Shown here piece by piece: positions 26,338 to 34,127 of a stretch of DNA of 64,000 nt; positions within the stretch are counted from its first letter, which is position 1, and every line of letters begins with the position of its first letter. The notes under the pieces are model-generated. The model was not told the DNA's origin. It worked only from the letters and a program-made list of their open reading frames with translations, and did not search any database. The translations under genes were made by a program, and so were the position numbers. Origin of the DNA: Bacteroidales bacterium (GTDB lineage: Bacteria > Bacteroidota > Bacteroidia > Bacteroidales > WCHB1-69). The stretch spans positions 1-64,000 of the forward strand of contig JAGCXN010000028.1 in NCBI GenBank assembly GCA_017961265.1, written 5' to 3'.

Positions 26338-27240
26338 ATGTCAAAAAAACTCATTCCCTTACTTCGCTCGATGCGGCTGCGCACCCTTCCCCTCTCCCTT
26401 GCCGGCATCATAACAGGACTCGGCCTCGCCGCACACGACCACACCGTCCGGCCCACCGTCACCGCCACCACCCTCCTCACCGCCGCCCTTCTCCAGATCC
26501 TTTCCAACCTGTCGAACGAGCTCGGCGACTACCTCAGCGGCACCGACACCGATGGACGCACCGGCCCCGCCTACAGCCTCCAGAGCGGCACCCTCTCCCC
26601 CACCGACCTCCGCACCACCATCATCGTCCTCGCCATCCTGTGCTGCCTCTCCGGCACCGCAATGATCTGGCTCTCCTTCGGCACCCTCCTGTGCACCGAA
26701 GCCATCTGTCTCCTTCTGCTGGGCGCTGCCGCCGTATGGGCCGCCATCCGCTACACACTCGGCCGCAACCCCTACGGGTACCGCGGCCTTGGCGACATCT
26801 TCGTCTTCCTCTTCTTCGGTATCGCTTCCGTCGGCGGTACTTACTTCGTGGCCACCCACACCTTCGTTCCATGGGTGCTGCTGCCCGCTTCCGCCATCGG
26901 CCTCTTCAGCATCGGCGTGCTCAACACCAACAACATCCGCGACATGGAAACCGACGCCGGCACCCGCGTCACCATTCCGCTGAAATTCGGTCTGCGCAAC
27001 GCCCGTATCTACCAAACTGCCCTCATCGGCGGAGGCTGGCTGCTGCTCGCTTTCTTCCTTCTGCTGCACGGTCTCACTCCGTGGCACTGGCTCTGCGTGA
27101 TCACGATGCCGCTTTACATTGCGCACCTGCAGGGCGTGTGGATCTATACCGGCCGACAACTAGACAAGATGCTGCCCCTCCTCGTGATGACCACTTTCCT
27201 CCTTTCCTGCATTTTGAGCCTTACATATATTATTATATAG
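26338..27240 (+). CDS. menA: 1,4-dihydroxy-2-naphthoate polyprenyltransferase
   Basis: UbiA-family membrane enzyme that joins the polyprenyl tail to 1,4-dihydroxy-2-naphthoate in menaquinone synthesis. The 300 residues form about nine hydrophobic segments and carry the two aspartate motifs: NELGDYLSGTDTD near 59-71 (first, variant) and NNIRDMETD near 199-207 (second). Length is normal. The menG methyltransferase ATG follows directly after the stop, so the pair is an operon. Confidence 0.93.
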   Translation: MSKKLIPLLRSMRLRTLPLSLAGIITGLGLAAHDHTVRPTVTATTLLTAALLQILSNLSNELGDYLSGTDTDGRTGPAYSLQSGTLSPTDLRTTIIVLAILCCLSGTAMIWLSFGTLLCTEAICLLLLGAAAVWAAIRYTLGRNPYGYRGLGDIFVFLFFGIASVGGTYFVATHTFVPWVLLPASAIGLFSIGVLNTNNIRDMETDAGTRVTIPLKFGLRNARIYQTALIGGGWLLLAFFLLLHGLTPWHWLCVITMPLYIAHLQGVWIYTGRQLDKMLPLLVMTTFLLSCILSLTYIII

Positions 27241-27241
27241 T

Positions 27242-27943
27242 ATGCCCGACAACCAGACCATCGAAAAACTTTTCGACGGCATCGCGCCCGATTATGACCG
27301 GATGAACCATCTGATGTCGTTCAATGCCGACCGCCGCTGGCGCAAGGTGGCCGTGCGGCATGTAGTCGACATCTCCTGCCCGCTGCAAGTTCTCGACCTC
27401 GCCACGGGTACGGGCGACTTCGCCATCGCCATCGCACAAAAGCTGCCCACAGGCGGACACGTCACCGGCATCGACCTGTCGGAAAAGATGCTGGAACTCG
27501 GCCGCGGCAAGGTAATTGTGGAAGGACTGACGGACAAGGTTACGCTACTGCGGGGAAATGCCGAGGCGCTGCCGTTCGCGGACGGCACTTTCGACCGCGT
27601 GTCCGTCGCCTTCGGGGTGCGCAACTACGGAGATCTCCGCAAGGGACTGTCGGAGGCGCACCGCGTGCTGCGCGACGGTGGAAAGTTCGTCATTCTGGAG
27701 CTGTCATACCCCGACAGCCGACTGCTGCTATGGGCGTACAAGCTGTATGCGCTGAAGGTGCTGCCGTGGCTCGGCGAACTCATCAGCGGAGACCGCACCG
27801 CCTACACCTACCTGCCAGAATCCATCCTGCAGTTTCCAAAAGGACCGGCATTCCTTGCACTGCTACGTGAGGCCGGTTTCGGGCATGTCACCGAAAAGAG
27901 GCTTACGTTCGGGGTGTGCCGAATGTATGTAGCGGAAAAATAA
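27242..27943 (+). CDS. menG: Demethylmenaquinone methyltransferase
   Basis: SAM-dependent class I methyltransferase of the UbiE/MenG family that performs the last step of menaquinone synthesis. The 233 residues show IAPDYDRMNHLMSFNADRRWRK at 14-35, the SAM motif LDLATGTGDF at 51-60, and the family block RVSVAFGVRNYGDLRKGLSEAHRVL. It starts one base after the menA stop. The pairing with menA favours menaquinone over ubiquinone. Confidence 0.95.
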   Translation: MPDNQTIEKLFDGIAPDYDRMNHLMSFNADRRWRKVAVRHVVDISCPLQVLDLATGTGDFAIAIAQKLPTGGHVTGIDLSEKMLELGRGKVIVEGLTDKVTLLRGNAEALPFADGTFDRVSVAFGVRNYGDLRKGLSEAHRVLRDGGKFVILELSYPDSRLLLWAYKLYALKVLPWLGELISGDRTAYTYLPESILQFPKGPAFLALLREAGFGHVTEKRLTFGVCRMYVAEK

Positions 27944-27974
27944 TATAGAGACGTCATATTATGGCGTCTCTACA
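27942..27974 (+). repeat. 33-bp palindromic repeat, copy 1 (also possible terminator)
   Basis: A 12-bp stem with one G-T position (27946-27957 with 27961-27972) and a 3-base loop. It overlaps the menG stop and lies between convergent menG and patatin. An identical 33-bp copy in the same orientation lies at 29025-29057. Confidence 0.85.
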
Positions 27975-27978
27975 TGCC

Positions 27979-29004
27979 TTATTTATTGGCTTTTTCTTCG
28001 TCGTTGTTATACCATTCCAGATAGGATTCGGTATAGTTTTTACCCGACTCCACCAGATTTCTTTTCTTGGCATCGGAAATATCAAAATCAATGGCGCCGA
28101 CACCGAGAGTGTCAATATAGATGGTGCGCTGCCAGTCGTCACTGTGCAGGTGGACGTTGTTTTGGAAGTCAATGAGGGTGGTTACCAAAGCCTTTGTATA
28201 GGTATAGAAACTGTTGATTTCGTTGCACTTGGCAGTACCGTGATGGAGGAACATTGTGATATCCTCCTTGGCATCCAGACGGAAGCCCAATGTCTCCTTG
28301 TTGTAAACGTACTCGTTTTTGGAAACGCTCTTTTGCAGGCTTTTGGGCTTGTTCAGCTTCTCGTAATAGTCGGTACGCCGCATATTGTTCCGGTTGGAGA
28401 TATAGGCCACTTGGTCGAAGGCTTTGATGGGATAGTTGTCCAAAAGGCCGCCGTCCACATAGGTATGCTTCCCGTTTTCACCACCTTTCACAGAAGCGAA
28501 GAAGAGCGGGATGGACATCGAAATACGTGCAGCATCCGCCACTTTCATCTTGGGCGTGGTTTTATGGCTGAACATTTCGGAAAGACCGGTGGAGAGGTCT
28601 GTCCCCATCAGATAAGTCTCCCGGAAGCCTTTGAGGCTGGCAAGTTCTTTAAAAGTAATCTCACCATTGCCTGTTTTCCTTTCGATGAAATCGGCCATCA
28701 AGTTACGGAAAAAGTCGCCCTTATACCAGCCATATTCCTTCAACATGCGTTTCGTATCACGGATGATGCCGAACGAGTTGTCCATAAAATTCCGGAAGTT
28801 GAGGTTCCAGAGGATTTCCTTCATTTCATCGGCGCTGTAGCGCAGCCCGACCAAGACCGCTATCATTGCACCGGCGGAAGTTCCCGCCACACGCTCCACA
28901 TCCTTCAGGATTCCTTCCTTGTCAAGCACTTCCAAAGCACCCACATAGGCGATGCCTTTCACACCGCCACCTTCAAATACCAGATTTTTAAAATGATATG
29001 CCAT
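27979..29004 (-). CDS. Patatin-like phospholipase
   Basis: The 341-residue serine hydrolase has a Ser-Asp dyad: oxyanion loop GGGVKG at 12-17, nucleophile elbow GTSAG at 41-45 (Ser43), and DGG (VDGGLLDNYP) near 184. No signal peptide, so probably cytoplasmic. Family members deacylate membrane lipids; the physiological substrate is unknown. The gene stands alone and is bracketed on both sides by the same palindromic repeat. Confidence 0.9.
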   Translation of the reverse strand: MAYHFKNLVFEGGGVKGIAYVGALEVLDKEGILKDVERVAGTSAGAMIAVLVGLRYSADEMKEILWNLNFRNFMDNSFGIIRDTKRMLKEYGWYKGDFFRNLMADFIERKTGNGEITFKELASLKGFRETYLMGTDLSTGLSEMFSHKTTPKMKVADAARISMSIPLFFASVKGGENGKHTYVDGGLLDNYPIKAFDQVAYISNRNNMRRTDYYEKLNKPKSLQKSVSKNEYVYNKETLGFRLDAKEDITMFLHHGTAKCNEINSFYTYTKALVTTLIDFQNNVHLHSDDWQRTIYIDTLGVGAIDFDISDAKKRNLVESGKNYTESYLEWYNNDEEKANK

Positions 29005-29024
29005 AATTCATTGTTTTTTTCAAC

Positions 29025-29057
29025 AATATAGAGACGTCATATTATGGCGTCTCTACA
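29025..29057 (+). repeat. 33-bp palindromic repeat, copy 2
   Basis: Identical over 33 bases to 27942-27974 and in the same orientation, located 21 bases upstream of the patatin start and just beyond the OPT transporter stop. Confidence 0.85.
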
Positions 29058-29081
29058 AATTAATTGTCACAAATAACGGTC

Positions 29082-31088
29082 CTATTCCTTCTTTACCGAC
29101 ATGGAGTGCAGGATCAGGTATGCGCACAGGGCCACGTACATCACGATGGCGGCAATGCCTGCCCACGGTGACTTTACGTACACTTCGGGCATGGAGAGAT
29201 CAGTTCCGGTGGAGGCCAGGATGGCGCTGATGACGCCGAAGATGGCCGCACCTGCCAACAGCCCGGAGGCCAACAGCGTGCCTTTATCCTTACGCAGTTT
29301 GTTGATTTCCTCGTCCTTGCTGCGGCTGCCGACATACCATGCGATGGCACCGCCCACCAGTAAGGGGATATTCAGCTGCAACGGGATGAACATACCGAGC
29401 GAGAAGGCCAGTGCCGGAATTCCGATTCTGTCCAAAAGCAGTGCGATGACGGCACCGACGATGTAGAGAATCCACGGCGCTCCCTGGCCGGACATCAGCG
29501 GCTCGACGATGGCCGCCATGGCGTTGGCCTGCGGAGCCACCAAACCGCCGTTGTTGGCATCGTAACCGTAAGTCTTTGACAACAGGATGATGACGGCACC
29601 CACCGTGAGGGCGGAAACCAACGTGCCCACGAACTTGAAAGCCTGCTGCTTGTACGGGGAGGAGCCGATCCAGTAACCGATTTTCAGGTCGGTGATGAAA
29701 CCGCCCGCCATCGCCAGTGCCGAGCAGACGATACCGCCGACAATCAACGCGGTGACCATACCGGCGGTGCCTTTCAGACCGACGGCGGCCAGAATGAAGG
29801 AGGAGAGGATCAGCGTCATCATCGTCATGCCCGACACGGGATTGCTGCCCACCGTGGCAATGGCTGTGGCCGCCACCGTGGTGAACAGGAAGGCGAAGAT
29901 GAAGACAATCAGCAGTCCCACAATTACTTGGGTGATATTCATCTGCAAACCGCCGAAGGCAAAGAAGATGCCCATCAGCACCAGCAGACCGATGAAACCG
30001 AAAAGGATGATCTTCATGGAGATGTCGCGTTGGGTGCGGAGCACTTGCTGCTGCGGATTGTCGGCAGCGGCTTTGTTGCCTTTGAAAATCGTGCCCATCG
30101 AGGTCTTGATGACACCTGCCGACTTGATCACACCGAGGATACCGGCCATGGCAATACCGCCGATACCGATCAGGCGGGCGTATCCCTTGTAGATGAGGTC
30201 GGGATCCATCGTGCTCATCATCGTGCCGTCAGCGGCGACGCCGTAGCTGCCGAGCAGCGGCACAATCACCCACCACGAAAGGAACGAACCCGCGCAGATA
30301 ATCGTAGCGTACTTCAAGCCAACAAGATAGCCCGTACCCAGCAGGATACCGGTGCCGCTCATATTGAAGACGAACTTGTGGTCCATCGCCAAACGCTCGC
30401 CCCAGCCGGTCATACGGGTGGAGATGTTTTCGGCCCAGAAGTGGAAGGTGGTCATGAAGAAATCGTAAAGGCCGCCGATCAAGCCGCTGATGAGCAAAAG
30501 CTTGAGCTGACTGCCACCCTTCGCGCCGGAGACGAGGATTTCGGTGGTTGCCGTCGCTTCGGGGAAGGGGTACTTGCCGTGCATGTCGGAAACGAAGTAT
30601 TTGCGGAAGGGGATGAGAAACAGGATGCCGAGGAAGCCGCCGAACAGGGAGGCCAAGAAAATCTGGAAGAAGTTGACATTCAGCTCCATTCCCGGGTTAT
30701 TCTCCTGAATGATGTAGATGGCGGGCAGGGTGAAGATGGCACCGGCTACGATCACGCCGGAGCTGGCGCCGATGGACTGGATAAGCACGTTTTCAGAAAG
30801 TGCGCCCTTGCGTTTGGCGATGGTGGAGGCTCCGACGGCGATGATGGCAATCGGGATGGCCGCCTCAAACACCTGGCCGAAGCGAAGTCCGGCGTAGGCC
30901 GTCGCTGCAGAAAAGATGATGGCCATAATGATACCCCACACGATCGTCCAAGCGTTCAGCTCGGGGTATTTCTTCTCGCCCATCAGGATGGGTTTGTACT
31001 CTTCGCCCTCTTTCAGTTCGCGGTAGGCGTTTTCGGGCATTTTCACCTCGTTTTCCTGCAACAAGGTCTCTTCGTTTTCTTGGTTCAT
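29082..31088 (-). CDS. OPT family oligopeptide transporter
   Basis: The 668-residue polytopic inner-membrane protein has about 15-16 hydrophobic segments. Family features include NAWTIVWGIIMAIIFSAATAYAGLRFGQVFEAAIPIAI near the N-terminus and YPFPEATATTEILVSGAKGG. OPT carriers import small peptides or metal chelates, driven by protons. The N-terminus has a charged cytoplasmic extension of ~45 residues. Own -7 box 44 bases upstream. Substrate cannot be read from the sequence. Confidence 0.93.
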   Translation of the reverse strand: MNQENEETLLQENEVKMPENAYRELKEGEEYKPILMGEKKYPELNAWTIVWGIIMAIIFSAATAYAGLRFGQVFEAAIPIAIIAVGASTIAKRKGALSENVLIQSIGASSGVIVAGAIFTLPAIYIIQENNPGMELNVNFFQIFLASLFGGFLGILFLIPFRKYFVSDMHGKYPFPEATATTEILVSGAKGGSQLKLLLISGLIGGLYDFFMTTFHFWAENISTRMTGWGERLAMDHKFVFNMSGTGILLGTGYLVGLKYATIICAGSFLSWWVIVPLLGSYGVAADGTMMSTMDPDLIYKGYARLIGIGGIAMAGILGVIKSAGVIKTSMGTIFKGNKAAADNPQQQVLRTQRDISMKIILFGFIGLLVLMGIFFAFGGLQMNITQVIVGLLIVFIFAFLFTTVAATAIATVGSNPVSGMTMMTLILSSFILAAVGLKGTAGMVTALIVGGIVCSALAMAGGFITDLKIGYWIGSSPYKQQAFKFVGTLVSALTVGAVIILLSKTYGYDANNGGLVAPQANAMAAIVEPLMSGQGAPWILYIVGAVIALLLDRIGIPALAFSLGMFIPLQLNIPLLVGGAIAWYVGSRSKDEEINKLRKDKGTLLASGLLAGAAIFGVISAILASTGTDLSMPEVYVKSPWAGIAAIVMYVALCAYLILHSMSVKKE

Positions 31089-31131
31089 ATCGTAAAAAAA
31101 TTAAAATGATTCGATTTGCAGAAATCGGCGG

Positions 31132-31139
31132 CAAAGATA
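31132..31139 (-). promoter_or_regulatory. -7 promoter box for the OPT transporter
   Basis: TATCTTTG on the minus strand, 43 bases before the ATG at 31088. Confidence 0.65.
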
Positions 31140-31194
31140 CAACATTCCCGCGTATGGACTTGCGGTCACCGAGATAAAGTTCAGAAAGAATAGA

Positions 31195-31343
31195 ATTCCC
31201 CTTCTATGTAGAAGGGGTGGCCGTAGGCCGGGGTAGTAGAATCTTTATCTTATGACATATAGACTTCTTTTCACAAGGATTTTTTCAATCTTCTATACGA
31301 CTACCCTGCGCTTTGCGCACCCCTTCTTTAAAAGAAGGGGAAT
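31195..31343. repeat. MITE-like element with long imperfect terminal inverted repeats
   Basis: The left end (ATTCCCCTTCT, then AGAAGGGGTG and GGGTAGT) and the right end are imperfect inverted copies over about 45 bp, separated by ~55 AT-rich bases. Each end can also fold alone (CCCCTTCT-4-AGAAGGGG). No reading frame. With the hairpins at 31441-31540 it fills the 545-base gene-free stretch 31089-31633; apart from these and the promoters I see nothing else there. Confidence 0.7.
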
Positions 31344-31440
31344 GTGTTTCCGCACCTGAGTTGAATGAATTTTATATGCTTTGCAAGGCGGGGGAGACTT
31401 CGGACCAGCGCTGTATTTCTGGAAATTGCAGAAGAATAGC

Positions 31441-31540
31441 TCACCCCGGAGGGGTGATATTTTATTAACCCCAGATAAGGCCGTTAGGCCGCAATCTGGG
31501 GACGTGCGTGGCCTCGTGCGCCCGCCCGCGGCACGGGCGG
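31441..31540. repeat. REP-like hairpin cluster
   Basis: Three consecutive hairpins: TCACCCC-GGA-GGGGTGA (31441-31457); CCCCAGAT with ATCTGGGG (31469-31501) enclosing GGCC-GTTA-GGCC; and a CCGCCC/GGGCGG stem near 31522-31540. Not coding. Confidence 0.65.
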
Positions 31541-31609
31541 AAGGTACGGAAGAGAGGGAATGGTGATGCCGCGGAAAAGAGGGAGATTCCGCACAAAATC
31601 AAAAATCCG

Positions 31610-31617
31610 TATCTTTG
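31610..31617 (+). promoter_or_regulatory. -7 promoter box for the AT-rich orphan gene
   Basis: TATCTTTG, 17 bases before the ATG at 31634. Confidence 0.65.
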
Positions 31618-31633
31618 CAAACAAAAAAACAAC

Positions 31634-32338
31634 ATGATAGAGAATTCAAAAGAGCAAAATAAAGTGCCTACCATAGAAGAACTGAAAGAATTAATGTGCA
31701 TCCCTGCCGATGCCGATAAAACAACAATCATGAAACATTTTGAAGGAATTGCCGAAATCCTAAAAAACGATTGTGTAATTCAATATGAAGATAAGGAATA
31801 CCGTATTTTAGATTTCGAGTTCTATTTCTATAACAAAAACCACCAGGATATTTCTGTTCACCCAAGAAAGTCTGAAGCGCTGTGTTGGTATATCAATGAT
31901 TTTGGCGGTATAGATTTGAATTTTAAGAGCGACATTAAACCAAAGATTGTTCCGAAGGGAAAAACATGGTCTTTAAAGTATGAGTTGACAGACGAATCTT
32001 TCTTTGGCGGAATTCTTATTCGCAAAATACAGGAGATAGACTGCGAAAAAAGAGTGCTGAATGGCCCACTGAAGGTTGCGGAACTTTTTAGGAAACTGGA
32101 TGCTACATCTCATCACCAAAACAACCCTGTTTTGATAATAAAACGACTAGAACCATTAACTTTTGTTGTGGAACAAAGATTCAATCTATTAGGCAAACAC
32201 ACTGCAAAAGAAAAGGCCGACTATATTCTTCAATCCTGCTTTATAGAAGAATCTTATTCGAAAAAACAAAGTGTATTGGAAAAAGAACTAGAAAAATTTA
32301 AAGAAAGTCCATATCGTTACTGGGTACCCGATCTTTAA
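31634..32338 (+). CDS. Orphan protein, unknown function, AT-rich
   Basis: The 234-residue protein has no signal or membrane segment. It is mixed helix and strand, with a core YRILDFEFYFYNKNHQDISVHP, WYINDFGGIDLNFKSD and GGILIRKI followed by NGPLKVAELFRKL. That last pattern recalls alkyladenine-type glycosylase C-terminal parts only faintly, and I would not assign it. Codon use is visibly more AT-rich than the neighbouring genes, suggesting transfer. ATG 31634 is chosen because the promoter box lies inside the longer frame. The stop overlaps the convergent peptidase stop by four bases. Confidence 0.75.
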   Translation: MIENSKEQNKVPTIEELKELMCIPADADKTTIMKHFEGIAEILKNDCVIQYEDKEYRILDFEFYFYNKNHQDISVHPRKSEALCWYINDFGGIDLNFKSDIKPKIVPKGKTWSLKYELTDESFFGGILIRKIQEIDCEKRVLNGPLKVAELFRKLDATSHHQNNPVLIIKRLEPLTFVVEQRFNLLGKHTAKEKADYILQSCFIEESYSKKQSVLEKELEKFKESPYRYWVPDL

Positions 32339-33030
32339 AACGGCCAATCCATCTCTACGGGATTCTCATTAATTATCAATACACTCGTTATACACACCTT
32401 ATTTTCCTCATAATGATTGACATCCGTTATGGCGGCATCGTCATTTGAGAGATAGTCAAGGTCGATGACGTTGTTCCAAATTTGCATAAAAAGCAACCTA
32501 TGCCCGGGGTCCAGACAAAACAGGCGCAGCCGGTTCCATGCCTCCTTTCTGTAGCCGACCGCAACGACGGAATGTCCCATCCCCGATTTCCGATGAAACC
32601 CCAACAGGACAGGCTTTCGGGCATCCAACTGCGCCCTGATTTTCTGATGCAGTTCCCGACGAGTGACGGTATGGAGGCTTCCCGGTATGGTTGAAAAGAC
32701 CTCCGACAGCTCATCCCCAAAACACAGGTTCATTTTTTCAGAGAGGTCGTCCATGTCAATGCCACCCCTATGGAGTCCATTAAGCCTCTGCAAGAAGTGG
32801 CGCTGAATGCGGTCAACAAACACATTTCCTTCAGTGCATTCGTCATTTGTCAAGTCTTTCCAATCCAGCTTTTTATGAAAAATGAGCATCATCATCAGAC
32901 AATAGATCAAACAGGAGCCGTCCAAGTCTCCTTGCTGGGCAAACACTCTCGTTAGATTGCCACGAGATCCAATGGCTCGCAATCCCTTTCCGTCAAAAAT
33001 AATATTGTTGATAAATTTGGCTGTAAACAT
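32335..33030 (-). CDS. Papain-like/C39-like cysteine peptidase domain protein
   Basis: The 231-residue protein has the oxyanion glutamine and nucleophile arranged as AQQGDLDGSCLIYCLMM (Gln 32/33, Cys40). A histidine in GMGHSVVAVGY (about residue 152) and an acid in LFCLDPGHR (about 174) follow, in the order Q-C-H-D of papain and C39 folds. There is no signal peptide or ABC domain, unlike bacteriocin-exporting C39 proteins. Second gene of a two-gene operon with the deiminase-family protein 33 bases upstream. The substrate is unknown; an effector, toxin or processing role is possible. Confidence 0.7.
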   Translation of the reverse strand: MFTAKFINNIIFDGKGLRAIGSRGNLTRVFAQQGDLDGSCLIYCLMMMLIFHKKLDWKDLTNDECTEGNVFVDRIQRHFLQRLNGLHRGGIDMDDLSEKMNLCFGDELSEVFSTIPGSLHTVTRRELHQKIRAQLDARKPVLLGFHRKSGMGHSVVAVGYRKEAWNRLRLFCLDPGHRLLFMQIWNNVIDLDYLSNDDAAITDVNHYEENKVCITSVLIINENPVEMDWPF

Positions 33031-33063
33031 AGTTAATACTATTTTCAGTTTTTTAAATCATTC

Positions 33064-33900
33064 TTATTCAGGTAAATTTGTCGTGATATTCCATGTACTG
33101 CAATTCAATGCACCTCCTTCCCGGACAACATTGTCATAATCCCATACTGGATGACATTCACATTGCGGGTACGCCTCAGCTATCTGGTGAAACGCCGTAT
33201 CTGCGAACTTGTCTTCCAACATGGGCACAAAAATATGCTGACCGACATGCAGGAAATTGAGGTAAGCCCAACTCCAGTCGGTATAACCATCATAATGCAG
33301 TTCAGTGATGTCAAAATGGGTTTTGAGGACTGCCAGCAGTCTCTTCCGCAGGCTTTTGTCAAAGTCGCAATAGTTGTTGAGCAGCACCTTGTTCCCACCC
33401 ATATACCGCACCATTCCGTCGGCATGACCGTAGTCGTCGTACTTGTCTTCTGGAATCAGCACCAACTCCACCTCAAGCAGTTGACTAAGATTGTCGATGA
33501 GCATGGTTCGGTCGTAGTGCGGGTTCTCCCTGAAAATTTTGTCTGTCATAATCACTTTGTCTCCACAACTAATGACATTGCCGCCATCAATAATAATATC
33601 AGAGTCAATGATTTCCATGCCAAGGTCCGAAAGGATGGCGGATGTATCGGGTTTGTATTCCGGATCGTCTTTGAGATAGTCAGGGTCGTAGTTGAATCTG
33701 ACAAACTTATTTTCAGTCACTTGTACGGGCATATAATCGCGAGCCCAGATGTGGAAGGGAGAAGACGTGTCCGGCAAAAAGCCCCACTCAATCTTGTTTT
33801 TGCGTAAGGCGGATAGAAGATGTCCCGTTGCTGTTGCATAACTTTCGGAAAACATCCCTTTTGAAAGATAAACTTTGTTGGAATGAAAATTTGTAATCAT
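33064..33900 (-). CDS. Agmatine deiminase / peptidyl-arginine deiminase family protein
   Basis: The 278-residue guanidine-group-modifying (GME) superfamily hydrolase has ARDYMPVQV near 53-61, the acidic motif DGGN near 105, GHADGMVRYMG with catalytic His near 158, and the C-terminal nucleophile loop GGALNCSTW (Cys near 267). The triad looks intact. The family releases ammonia from agmatine or arginine side chains. It lacks a signal peptide and is shorter than typical agmatine deiminases (about 350), so the substrate is uncertain. First gene of the operon with the cysteine peptidase. Confidence 0.8.
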   Translation of the reverse strand: MITNFHSNKVYLSKGMFSESYATATGHLLSALRKNKIEWGFLPDTSSPFHIWARDYMPVQVTENKFVRFNYDPDYLKDDPEYKPDTSAILSDLGMEIIDSDIIIDGGNVISCGDKVIMTDKIFRENPHYDRTMLIDNLSQLLEVELVLIPEDKYDDYGHADGMVRYMGGNKVLLNNYCDFDKSLRKRLLAVLKTHFDITELHYDGYTDWSWAYLNFLHVGQHIFVPMLEDKFADTAFHQIAEAYPQCECHPVWDYDNVVREGGALNCSTWNITTNLPE

Positions 33901-33940
33901 AATTTTAATTATTGATAATTAGATATTTATGTGTATTTCA

Positions 33941-33948
33941 CAAAGGTA
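33941..33948 (-). promoter_or_regulatory. -7 promoter box for the deiminase-peptidase operon
   Basis: TACCTTTG on the minus strand, 40 bases before the ATG at 33900. Confidence 0.65.
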
Positions 33949-34094
33949 TAAAAAGGATTTTGTCCGGCAAAAAAATTTCGGTTAAAACTTGTTAAGATTT
34001 CCGAAGGAATTATTAATGGTTATTTATCTGCTTTTTGAGAAATATCTTTTGATTAAAAGAAATGAATACAATTCCTCCATCCCAAAAATTTCAG

Positions 34095-34102
34095 TACTTT
34101 TG
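34095..34102 (+). promoter_or_regulatory. -7 promoter box for the 502-aa membrane protein
   Basis: TACTTTTG, 25 bases before the ATG at 34128. Confidence 0.65.
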
Positions 34103-34127
34103 CCGTCGCATTCTATACCATTAACCT

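Noticed and set aside
27961..31109. Long plus-strand frames of 356 and 393 codons
   Set aside because: They are antisense to the patatin and OPT genes, both of which have recognised domains.
31089..31633. A hidden gene in the 545-base spacer
   Set aside because: Short frames there run through the hairpins, with no promoter-start arrangement or protein-like composition.
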